A stretch of DNA of 64,000 bases. Source: Curtobacterium sp. MCBD17_032. GTDB taxonomy: Bacteria > Actinomycetota > Actinomycetes > Actinomycetales > Microbacteriaceae. Shown piece by piece: positions 52,401-62,102 of this stretch. Numbering within the stretch: the stretch's first letter is position 1; each line of letters starts with the position of its first letter. The notes below the pieces were generated by a model that saw only the letters and a program-made list of their open reading frames with translations, was not told the DNA's origin and searched no databases. The stretch covers positions 372,001 through 436,000 of the forward strand of contig NZ_QKTO01000002.1 in assembly GCF_003234855.1 (NCBI RefSeq), written 5' to 3'. The position numbers and the translations under genes are program-made.

Positions 52401-53051
52401 GGCGCGGGCATGCAGGTCGCGATGAAGGACCTCGAGATCCGCGGCGCGGGCAACCTGCTGGGCGGCGAGCAGTCCGGGCACATCGCCGGCGTCGGCTTCG
52501 ACCTGTACCTGCGCATGATCGGCGAGGCGGTCTCGCAGTTCCGCGGGGACGTGGCCGAGGGGCAGACCGAGCTCCGGCTCGAGATCCCGGTCGACGCGCA
52601 CATCCCGGAGGACTACGTCGAGTCCGAGCGGCTCCGGCTCGAGGCCTACCAGAAGCTCTCCGCCGCGTCCGCGCCGGCTGCGCAGCCCGAGGCGATCGAC
52701 ATGGTCCTCGACGAGCTCACCGACCGCTACGGCACCCCACCGCAGGCCGTGCTCACCCTCATCGAGGTGTCCCGCCTCCGCCGCATGGCGCAGCAGGTGG
52801 GCCTGTCCGACGTGGTCGTGATGGGCTCGAACCTGCGGGTCGCCGGCAAGGAGCTCGCCGACTCGGCGCAGGTGCGGCTCAAGCGCATGTTCGCCGGCGC
52901 GCGCTGGTTCCCGCAGCAGGACGCCGCGAGCATCCCGGTGCCGAAGCCGCACGGCGAGACCCTGCCGGACGACGCCCTCATCGGTTGGGTGGAGAGCATC
53001 CTCACCGCGGTCTACGGCGCGCCCGCCCGTGCGGAGGCGCCGACGGCCTGA
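49458..53051 (+). CDS. mfd: Transcription-repair coupling factor
   Basis: Removes stalled RNA polymerase at DNA damage and recruits UvrA. 1197 residues. UvrB-like N-terminal part ([11 protein letters not shown] ... [28 protein letters not shown], here split by position about 177-190), CarD-like RNA polymerase-binding domain ([17 protein letters not shown], about 508-524), superfamily 2 motor with [11 protein letters not shown], DEEQ, and [12 protein letters not shown], then [15 protein letters not shown] and the C-terminal TRCF domain. GTG start: TACCAT (49445-49450) lies 7 bases upstream, leaderless. Confidence 0.96.
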   Translation: [1197 protein letters not shown]

Positions 53052-53074
53052 CGGTGGTCGTCCGGTGACCACCG

Positions 53075-53122
53075 GACGGACGGGAGGCCCGGGGCGGATC
53101 CGTCCCGGGCCTCCCGTCCGTC
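53075..53122. terminator. GGGAGGCCCG-type hairpin, copy 6
   Basis: A perfect 19-bp stem with a 10-base loop, between the convergent mfd and nhaA genes. It follows the mfd stop by 23 bases. Confidence 0.78.
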
Positions 53123-53141
53123 GCGTGGACGCGCTGGTGCG

Positions 53142-54320
53142 CTACTCGGTGGCCTCGGCCTCGGAGAGCTCGCGCCGCTGGCGGTACCGGCGTGCCCGCA
53201 CGGACACCACGACGGCGGACGCGACCATCGCGATGCCGGACCCGACGAGGACCGCGAGGACGCCCTCGTCGACGATCTCCTCGTCCGCGGCGAAGGCCAG
53301 TTCGTTCATGAGCAGCGACACGGTGAAGCCGATGCCGCCGAGCACGCCGACCGTCATCACCGAGCCGACCGAGAGCGTCGAGCGGCCCGGACCGCGGAAG
53401 AGCCGGCCGGCGACGACGCCGAACAGGGTGATGCCGATGACCTTGCCGACCGGCAGCGCCAGGACGACCGCCCAGAACGTCGGAGAGAGCTCGCCGATCC
53501 CGACGGCGGGGATCACGACCGCTGCGGAGACGAAGGCGAAGACGGGGAGCACGATCGCGTTCGACCACGGCTCGACCTGCTCGTGCAGGGTGCCGCCCGG
53601 ACGTCGGGGGAGGACCAGGCCGAGCGCCACGCCGGCGATCGTCGCGTGCACCCCCGAGTGGTACACGAGCCACCACGTGACGAGACCGACGAGGACCATC
53701 GCGACGACGAGGAACGGCTGCGCAGCGCTGCCCGGGCGCAACCGGCGTCCCAGGAGCGCGAAGACCACGAGCAGGACCGCGGCTCCGCCGAGCGCGAGGA
53801 AGTCCGTGCCGTGCGCGAAGACGACGGCGATGATGACGATCGCGATGAGGTCGTCGAGGACCGCGAGGGCGAGCAGGAACACCCGGATCGTCGCGGGCAG
53901 CCCGCGCCCGAACATCGCCAGGACCCCGAGCGCGAACGCGATGTCGGTCGCGGTGGGGATCGGCCACCCGTGTGTGTACGGCGTCCCGGCGGTGACGAGC
54001 AGGTAGACGCCCGCCGGGACGAGCACGCCGCCGACTGCAGCGATCGCGGGGACGACGGCGGTCTTCGGGTTCGCGAGCTCGCCGGCGACCAGCTCGTGCT
54101 TCAGCTCGATGGCGACCAGCAGGAAGAAGACCGCGAGCAGGCCGTCGCTGACCCAGTGGCTGATGGAGAGGTCGAGGCCGACCGCTCCCCACGGGGTGTG
54201 CCAGTCGAGGCCACGCTCGAGTCCGGGACCGAGGGCGGTGTTCGCGACGACCAGACCGAGGACGGCGGCGGCGAGGAGGGCGATCGCGCTGAAACGCGGC
54301 GAACGGACGAAGGAGGGCAT
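53142..54320 (-). CDS. nhaA: Na+/H+ antiporter NhaA
   Basis: 392 residues, 11-12 membrane helices. Family blocks: FFLLVAIELKHELVAGEL (about 62-79), PTATDIAFALGVLA with the ion-binding Asp pair region (about 120-133), LALAVLDDLIAIVIIAV with the essential Asp-Asp, and GIGFTVSLLMNELAF near the end. Exchanges Na+ (or Li+) for protons. The ATG at 54320 has GGAG 4 bases upstream. An upstream GTG (54377) with TACGAT ten bases before it would add 19 residues and remains possible. Confidence 0.93.
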   Translation of the reverse strand: MPSFVRSPRFSAIALLAAAVLGLVVANTALGPGLERGLDWHTPWGAVGLDLSISHWVSDGLLAVFFLLVAIELKHELVAGELANPKTAVVPAIAAVGGVLVPAGVYLLVTAGTPYTHGWPIPTATDIAFALGVLAMFGRGLPATIRVFLLALAVLDDLIAIVIIAVVFAHGTDFLALGGAAVLLVVFALLGRRLRPGSAAQPFLVVAMVLVGLVTWWLVYHSGVHATIAGVALGLVLPRRPGGTLHEQVEPWSNAIVLPVFAFVSAAVVIPAVGIGELSPTFWAVVLALPVGKVIGITLFGVVAGRLFRGPGRSTLSVGSVMTVGVLGGIGFTVSLLMNELAFAADEEIVDEGVLAVLVGSGIAMVASAVVVSVRARRYRQRRELSEAEATE

Positions 54321-54448
54321 GCGACTCCGGTGGAGATCGGGTACGGGGAACGGACCGTCGACCAGACTTCCCGACACACCGGAGACCATCGTACCGGGCG
54401 GCTCCTGACGTCCGTTCCGTGCGGAGGCTCGGGTGGCAGCATGGCCCC

Positions 54449-55339
54449 ATGACCTCCGTTGACGAACTCGTCGCCGTCGTGGACCGCCTGCTCGACCCCG
54501 AGCACGGATGCGTCTGGAACCGCGAGCAGACCCACGCCAGCCTGGCCCGGTACGCCGTCGAGGAGACGTACGAGCTCGTCGACGCGATCGACGGTGGGGA
54601 CGACGACGAGCTCCGCGAGGAACTCGGCGACGTCCTGTACCAGGTGGTCCTGCACGCCGGGATCGCCGCGCGGCAGGGACGGTTCGACCTGGACGACGTC
54701 GCCGAGACGGTGCGCGAGAAGATGCAGCGCCGTCACCCACACGTCTTCGGTGACGAGGAAGCGCACACCGTCGAGGACGTCATCCGGGTCTGGCGTGCCG
54801 CGAAGGCGGACGAGAAGTCCTCGCGGACCAGCGCCTACACGGGCGTGCCACGGGCGATGCCACCGCTCGAGCGTGCCGTGAAGCTCCTCGAGCGGCTCGA
54901 GGAGCGCGGCGACCTGCACGCTGCGATGGCCTCGGTGACGGACGGTGCCGTGCTCGACGCCGTCTCGGAGGTCGCCGGTGCTGCCGACGGTCCGGGGACG
55001 GCCGGCACCGGTGCCCCCGCGGTCGACACCGTCGGTGCCGACGGCCTCGTCGGAACCGACCCTGACCGTGTCGATCTTGACCGTGTCGACCCTGACCGTG
55101 TCGACCCTGACCGTGTCGACCCTGACCACGGCGCTGCCGCCTCGCAGCCCGGGAGCCGGGTCGACCCGGCCTGGGGAGCCGGGATGCTCGCCGAGGTGGC
55201 CGTCGCGCACGAGCAAGGCCTGGACCCGGTCGCGAGTCTCCGCGCCGCGGTGGCGATGCTGGAGACCGCCGGCCGCGGTCTCGAACGAGACGGCCGCGCC
55301 TCCGAACGCCGGGATGTGGAAGAGCGGGCGTCCTCCTAA
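54449..55339 (+). CDS. mazG: MazG nucleotide pyrophosphohydrolase with repeat-bearing extension
   Basis: House-cleaning enzyme that hydrolyses NTPs. 296 residues. One MazG domain: CVWNREQTHASLARYAVEE at about 21-39 and EELGDVLYQVVLHAGIA near 57-73 (the E-x2-E and E-x2-D metal sites), then RHPHVFGDE. Behind it comes a C-terminal half with an in-frame 15-bp repeat (DRVDP blocks, about 204-228) and a final helical segment. CAGCAT (54437-54442) lies 6 bases before the ATG. Ends with TAA inside a hairpin loop. Confidence 0.9.
   Translation: MTSVDELVAVVDRLLDPEHGCVWNREQTHASLARYAVEETYELVDAIDGGDDDELREELGDVLYQVVLHAGIAARQGRFDLDDVAETVREKMQRRHPHVFGDEEAHTVEDVIRVWRAAKADEKSSRTSAYTGVPRAMPPLERAVKLLERLEERGDLHAAMASVTDGAVLDAVSEVAGAADGPGTAGTGAPAVDTVGADGLVGTDPDRVDLDRVDPDRVDPDRVDPDHGAAASQPGSRVDPAWGAGMLAEVAVAHEQGLDPVASLRAAVAMLETAGRGLERDGRASERRDVEERASS
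55058..55132 (+). repeat. 15-bp in-frame tandem repeat in mazG
   Basis: Five units of GACCCTGACCGTGTC type (the second and last diverged) encode DPDRV, DLDRV, DPDRV, DPDRV and DPDHG. Codon use here (CTT, GAT) is less GC-rich than in the surrounding gene. Confidence 0.9.
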
Positions 55340-55361
55340 CCCGAAAAAGAAGGACGCCCGC
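55324..55361 (+). terminator. Hairpin around the mazG stop codon
   Basis: A perfect 11-bp stem (GCGGGCGTCCT and its complement). The mazG stop TAA lies in the loop, which also holds AAAAAGA. The stem therefore overlaps the last mazG codons. No T-tract. Confidence 0.6.
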
Positions 55362-55415
55362 GAGCGGGAGAAGGCGCCACCAGGGAGCGACGCCGACAGG
55401 GATCCCGCTCGAACC

Positions 55416-55445
55416 GCGGGGGCGCTTGCAGCACACCGCCCCCGC
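55416..55445 (+). terminator. Hairpin between mazG and hisS
   Basis: A perfect 9-bp stem GCGGGGGCG/CGCCCCCGC with a 12-base loop in the 216-bp gap. Terminator of mazG or an element upstream of hisS; no T-tract to decide. Confidence 0.45.
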
Positions 55446-55555
55446 TGACGGCCGTTGCGTGGATCAGGCACGCACCGGCCGAGGTTCTGAGATGCAGCAT
55501 ATCACCGGACAACTGCTGCAGCAAGCGACGCTGCCGCTCTGCGAAGATTGACGGC

Positions 55556-58182
<2,627 letters not shown>

Positions 58183-58195
58183 TCACACGCACCGT

Positions 58196-58231
58196 CGAGA
58201 CGCCGTCCTCCGCTCGGAGGGCGGCGTCTCG
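58196..58231. terminator. Hairpin after eno
   Basis: A 17-bp stem with one mismatch, arms CGAGACGCCGTCCTCCG and its near complement, 2-base loop. The arm ends CGAGACGCC/GGCGTCTCG recur throughout the following tandem array. Confidence 0.7.
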
Positions 58232-58299
58232 CCGTTCCGCGGAATGGCCCCGTCCGCGCGCGTGCCACCGATGCGCGTGAACTTCCCCCGTCTGTCCAA

Positions 58300-58910
58300 G
58301 ACGCCCCCGTCTGCGGACGACGCCGCGGTGCGCGCGAGACGCCTCCGGATTCGACGGCGTCTTGCCGAGGTGGCGGCGTTTCGGCGCGGCCAGGGCGTCT
58401 CGGGGCCCAGAGCCAGCCTCCAGGACGGTGGACCGAGACGCCCCGTCTGCGCGTGACGCCGCGGTGCGCGCGAGACGCCTCCGAATCCGACGGCGTCTCG
58501 CCGAGGTGGCGGCGTTTCGGCTGCCCGGCGGCGTCCCTTCGGTCAGTTGACGTCCCGGGACCCGAGCCGGCCGGGAGACCCGGGCCGTGCCTCCAGGCCG
58601 GTGGAGCGAGACGCCCCCGTCTGCGCGTCACGCCGCGGTGTGCGCGAGACGCCTCCGAATCCGGCGGCGTCTCGCCGAGGTGGCGGCGTTTCGGCGGCCC
58701 GGCGGCGTCCCTTCGGTCAGTTGACGTCCCGGGACCCGAGCCAGCCGGGAGACCCGGGCCGTGCCTCCAGGCCGGTGGAGCGAGACGCCCCCGTCTGCGC
58801 GTGACGCCGCGGTGCGCGCGAGACGCCCCAGTATTCGGCGGCGTCTCGGCGAGGTGGCGGCGTCACAGCTCCGCGGCGGCGTCACGGCTCGGTGGGGGCG
58901 TCTCGGCAAG
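58300..58910. repeat. Tandem array of four diverged units, 137-174 bp
   Basis: Units start at 58300, 58437, 58610 and 58784 with GACGCCCC(C)GTCTGC. Units 2 and 3 (173 and 174 bp) are nearly identical along their whole length; unit 1 is shorter and unit 4 drifts after about 75 bp. Each unit carries an inverted repeat GAGACGCC ... GGCGTCTC and the block CGAGGTGGCGGCGT. The array fills most of the 844 bases between eno and divIC. No convincing gene was seen in it. Confidence 0.9.
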
Positions 58911-59026
58911 GCGAGCCCGCCTGGAGGCTCGGGCGGGCCTCCAGGGCGGCAGCCGTCGCTGAGAGGGTGCGCAACGCGCGCGCGGCGGGATGCCGAGCCC
59001 CCGAGGGCCGCGTTATCGTCGTCGTC

Positions 59027-59602
59027 GTGCCCAGTCAGAAGCCCCGCGTCCGCCGCGTCCCCGTGGCCATGCCCCAGGGGACGACCTCGGGGCAGCCCTG
59101 GTACCGCTCGCTGCACTTCTCCGGCTTCAGCCTGCTCATGCTCGCGATCATCGTGCTCTTCGTCGTGGTGCTCGCCCCGTCACTCCGCACGCTCGTGGAG
59201 CAGCAGGAGCAGATCACCGACATGCAGCGCCAGGTCGCGGCGCAGAAGGCCGATGTCGCGCAGAAGAAGCACGACGTGGCTCGCTGGGACGACCCGGCCT
59301 ACATCGAGGCCCAGGCGCGTGACCGCCTGCTCTACGTCTACCCGGGCGAGGAGAGCTACCTCGTGATGGGCACCGAGGCCGACGCAGCAGCCACGCCCGC
59401 GCCGACCACCGACTCCGGGACGCCGGTCAGCTCCACGGTGCAGACGCCGAAGGTGGACTGGGTGCAGTCGATGCTCTCGTCCGTGCTCGAGTCCGGGTTG
59501 TCGGACGAGACCGGCGACGAACTCGAGCGACGCGGCGAGAGCGGCACCGGCAGCAGCAGTGACACCGGTCGCGGGACGGGCAGCGGCTCGTCCTCCGAGT
59601 AG
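59027..59602 (+). CDS. divIC: Septum formation initiator, DivIC/FtsB family
   Basis: 191-residue single-pass membrane protein of the divisome, partner of FtsL and FtsQ. Membrane helix at about 26-46 (FSLLMLAIIVLFVVVLAP), then a coiled coil LVEQQEQITDMQRQVAAQKAD and the conserved end WDDPAYIEAQARDRLLYVYPGE. A Ser/Gly/Thr-rich C-terminal tail of about 70 residues is extra. GTG start at 59027: TATCGT (59014-59019) lies 7 bases upstream, leaderless. Confidence 0.92.
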   Translation: MPSQKPRVRRVPVAMPQGTTSGQPWYRSLHFSGFSLLMLAIIVLFVVVLAPSLRTLVEQQEQITDMQRQVAAQKADVAQKKHDVARWDDPAYIEAQARDRLLYVYPGEESYLVMGTEADAAATPAPTTDSGTPVSSTVQTPKVDWVQSMLSSVLESGLSDETGDELERRGESGTGSSSDTGRGTGSGSSSE

Positions 59603-59637
59603 GGCCGACGGGTGTGATCCGGTAGGCTCACGTCCCC

Positions 59638-60186
59638 GTGACGACCCCTCCGTTCGACCCGCCGTCCGCGCACGACGTGCAGGTGGTGACCGCTCAGCTC
59701 GGCCGCCCTGCCCGTGACGTGATCGGCATCGCGGCCCGCTGCGTCTGCGGCAACCCGACGGTCGTGTCCACGAAGCCCCGCCTCGGCAACGGCACCCCGT
59801 TCCCGACGCTCTACTACCTGTGCCACCCGGCAGCCACCGCCGCGGTCAGCACCCTCGAGGCGAACCAGGTCATGCCCGAGCTGGCCGCCCTCCTCGAGGA
59901 CCCGGAGATCGCCGAGCAGTACCGTCGAGCGCACCAGGCGTACCTCGACGACCGCGAGTCGATCGAGCACGTCGAGGAGATCGCGGGCATCAGCGCCGGT
60001 GGCATGCCCACCCGCGTGAAGTGCCTGCACGCGCTCGTCGGGCACGCCCTCGCCGCCGGACCCGGCGTCAACCCCATCGGCGACCTCGCGCTCGAGCGCG
60101 CGGACTGGTCGCCGTCCCGGTGCGGATGCCGGGCCTATGATGAGGATGCAGACGCCGGAGTCGGGGTGGGTGGCGGCGAGTCCTGA
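59638..60186 (+). CDS. DUF501 family protein
   Basis: 182 residues. The family opens DVQVVTAQLGRPARDVIGIAARC, then CGNPTVVSTKPRL.NGTPFPTLYYLCHP, with later GGMPTRVKCLHALVGHALA. Conserved next to eno and divIC in actinobacteria; function unknown. Conserved Cys and His residues hint at metal binding. TAGGCT (59623-59628) lies 9 bases before the GTG. The exopolyphosphatase gene that often follows is absent here; NDH-2 follows instead. Confidence 0.9.
   Translation: MTTPPFDPPSAHDVQVVTAQLGRPARDVIGIAARCVCGNPTVVSTKPRLGNGTPFPTLYYLCHPAATAAVSTLEANQVMPELAALLEDPEIAEQYRRAHQAYLDDRESIEHVEEIAGISAGGMPTRVKCLHALVGHALAAGPGVNPIGDLALERADWSPSRCGCRAYDEDADAGVGVGGGES
60136..60141 (+). promoter_or_regulatory. -10 box of ndh inside the DUF501 gene
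   Basis: TATGAT, one of the best -10 matches in the window, lies in the last codons of the DUF501 gene and predicts a leader of about 85 bases before the NDH-2 start. Confidence 0.45.
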
Positions 60187-60229
60187 CCAGCCGCCCAGCA
60201 GTCCAACCACCCCAAGGAGATCAACAACC

Positions 60230-61702
60230 GTGCCCAAGATCCTCGTCGTCGGCGGCGGCTACGCCGGCTTCTACACCGCATGGAAGCTCGAGAAGCACCT
60301 TCGCAACGGCGAAGCCGACGTCGTCATGGTGGACCCGCTGCCGTACATGACGTACCAGCCGTTCCTGCCCGAGGTCGCCGCCGGGTCGATCGAACCGCGT
60401 CACGCCGTGGTCTCGCACCGCCGCCACCTCAAGTCGACCCGCGTCGTCACCGCGAAGGTCACCGGGGTCGACCACGCGAACAAGACCGCGACCATCACCC
60501 CCGCGGTCGGTGAGCCGTGGCAGGAGTCGTACGACCAGATCGTCATGACCGCCGGCGCCGTCTCGCGCACCTTCCCGATCCCGGGCGTCGCGGACGAGGC
60601 CATCGGCCTGAAGACCATCGAAGAGGCCGCGGCGATCCGCGACAAGATCCTCACCAACTTCGCCAAGGCAGCGAACCTGCCGGCCGGCCCCGAGCGGCAG
60701 CGTCTGCTCACGGTCGTCGTCGTCGGTGGTGGCTTCGCCGGCATCGAGGTCTTCGCCGAACTCCGCTCCTTCGTGTCGGACCTGCTCAGCAGCTACCCGC
60801 AGATCGCCTTCGAGGACACGCACTTCCACCTCGTCGAGGCGATGGGCCGCATCATGCCCGAGGTGTCGCTCGAGACCTCGCACTGGGTGCTCAAGAACCT
60901 CGCCGAGCGCGGTGCCACCGTGCACCTCGAGACGCAGCTCGCCTCGGCCGTCGGCGGTGTCTGCCAGCTCAAGGCCAAGGACGAGTCGATCGAGGTCATC
61001 GAGTCCGACCTGATCATCTGGACCGCCGGCGTCATGGCGAACCCGATGGTCAAGGGCACCGACTTCCCGCTCGAGCCCCGTGGCCGCATCACGGTGCAGC
61101 CCGACCTCCGCATCGTCGACGAGGGCACGGTCGTCGCCGACGCCTGGGCCTGCGGTGACGTCGCGGCCGTCCCGGACCTGACCGGTGGTGGCGTGGGCGG
61201 CATGTGCGTGCCGAACGCCCAGCACGCGGTCCGTCAGGCCAAGCAGCTCGCGAAGAACCTCGTCGCCACCCTCCGCAACGAGGCCACCGTGGACTACAAG
61301 CACGAGAACCTCGGTGCCGTCGCCGGCCTCGGTCTCGGCATCGGTGTCTTCCAGTCCGGCAAGTTCGCCATGAAGGGCTTCCTCGCCTGGGGTGCCCACC
61401 GCGGGTACCACGGTCTGGCCATGCCGTCGTGGGAGCGCAAGATCCGCGTCATCGGGGACTGGGTCTCCGGCTTCTTCCTCGGACGCGACATCGCGTCGCT
61501 CGACGACCGCGAGACGCCCCGCGCGGCGTTCGAGGCGTGGGCCTCCCGTCCGAAGCCGGCGGTCGAAGCGGCCCCTGCCGCCGACTCGCCTGCCGAGGGC
61601 CAGCCCGCCGGCGCTGCCGGTCCGGCCTACGCCACGCCCGCCGAGGACGTCTCGAAGGCAGCCGAGCCCGTCGGCGCCGGTGAGTCGGCGAAGACCGAGT
61701 AG
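60230..61702 (+). CDS. ndh: Type II NADH dehydrogenase (NDH-2)
   Basis: Single-subunit, non-proton-pumping NADH:quinone oxidoreductase, peripheral on the inner membrane face. 490 residues. FAD motif VVGGGYAGF at 6-14, second (NADH) Rossmann motif VVVGGGFAGIE near 165-175, quinone-site-like segment GVGGMCVPNAQHAVRQAKQLA near 323, and ACGDVAAVP. An Ala/Pro/Glu tail of about 45 residues is low complexity. GTG start with AAGGAGA 9 bases upstream; the upstream ATGs in the same frame lack this. Confidence 0.94.
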   Translation: MPKILVVGGGYAGFYTAWKLEKHLRNGEADVVMVDPLPYMTYQPFLPEVAAGSIEPRHAVVSHRRHLKSTRVVTAKVTGVDHANKTATITPAVGEPWQESYDQIVMTAGAVSRTFPIPGVADEAIGLKTIEEAAAIRDKILTNFAKAANLPAGPERQRLLTVVVVGGGFAGIEVFAELRSFVSDLLSSYPQIAFEDTHFHLVEAMGRIMPEVSLETSHWVLKNLAERGATVHLETQLASAVGGVCQLKAKDESIEVIESDLIIWTAGVMANPMVKGTDFPLEPRGRITVQPDLRIVDEGTVVADAWACGDVAAVPDLTGGGVGGMCVPNAQHAVRQAKQLAKNLVATLRNEATVDYKHENLGAVAGLGLGIGVFQSGKFAMKGFLAWGAHRGYHGLAMPSWERKIRVIGDWVSGFFLGRDIASLDDRETPRAAFEAWASRPKPAVEAAPAADSPAEGQPAGAAGPAYATPAEDVSKAAEPVGAGESAKTE

Positions 61703-61723
61703 GCACCGCACATCCGCTGACGA

Positions 61724-61754
61724 GAGGGCGGTCACCCGACGGGTGGCCGCCCTC
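61724..61754 (+). terminator. Hairpin after ndh
   Basis: A 14-bp stem GAGGGCGGTCACCC with one G-T pair and a 3-base loop, 21 bases after the stop. Different sequence from the GGGAGGCCCG family. Confidence 0.7.
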
Positions 61755-61763
61755 CGGCGTCGG

Positions 61764-61769
61764 TAGGCT
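61764..61769 (+). promoter_or_regulatory. -10 box of the tRNA gene
   Basis: TAGGCT, 28 bases before the mature tRNA 5' end, right after the ndh hairpin. Fits an independent tRNA promoter. Confidence 0.5.
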
Positions 61770-61797
61770 GTTCCGGCCCGGCCGCCCACGGCCGTGC

Positions 61798-61871
61798 GCC
61801 CCCGTGGCCCAATCGGTAGAGGCATGCGACTTAAAATCGCCGAGATGAGGGTTCGAGTCCCTCCGGGGGTA
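61798..61871 (+). tRNA. tRNA with UAA anticodon (Leu), short variable region
   Basis: 74 bases. Acceptor stem GCCCCCG/CGGGGGT with discriminator A; D-arm GCC/GGC around a loop with GG; anticodon arm GCGA-CTTAAAA-TCGC giving anticodon TAA at 61832-61834; T-arm GAGGG-TTCGAGT-CCCTC. CCA is not encoded. Between anticodon and T stems there are only about 5 bases (GAGAT), whereas tRNA-Leu is normally a class II tRNA with a long variable arm. Pair 27-43 is mismatched. Decoding of UUA, a rare codon at this GC content, is inferred from the anticodon. Confidence 0.85.
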
Positions 61872-62063
61872 CGGAGACCGGACGGGCATCCGACTCACCA
61901 TCGCCGAGTTGCGGGTTCGAGTCCCTCCGGGGGTACGGAGACCGGACGGGCATCCGACTCAACATCGCCGAGTTGAGGGTTCGAGTCCCTCCGGGGGTAC
62001 GGAGACCGGACGGGCATCCGACTCACCATCGCCGAGTTGAGGGTTCGAGTCCCTCCGGGGGTA
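61872..62063 (+). repeat. Three 64-bp tandem units derived from the tRNA 3' half
   Basis: Exactly 64 bases each: 61872-61935, 61936-61999, 62000-62063. In each unit the last 51 bases match the tRNA from the D-arm GGCAT to the 3' end, with changes clustered in the anticodon loop (CTCACCA, CTCAACA, CTCACCA in place of CTTAAAA) and stem. T-arm and 3' acceptor strand are intact except one base in unit 1. The 5' half of the tRNA is absent, replaced by a 13-base linker CGGAGACCGGACG. No complete cloverleaf forms. Confidence 0.95.
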
Positions 62064-62102
62064 CGGAGACGGAGGACGCGCCGTACTCGTTACGCTGACC
62101 AC

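Noticed and set aside
58453..58962. Open frame through the eno-divIC array with a 58-residue period
   Set aside because: The near-174-bp period is divisible by three, so an open frame persists by chance. Arg/Pro-rich, no start signal, and unit 1 is out of register.
61872..62063. CRISPR array
   Set aside because: The 64-bp units adjoin directly without spacers and match a tRNA; no cas genes nearby.
61872..62063. Three extra functional tRNA genes
   Set aside because: Each unit lacks the 5' acceptor strand and a D-arm, so no cloverleaf can form.
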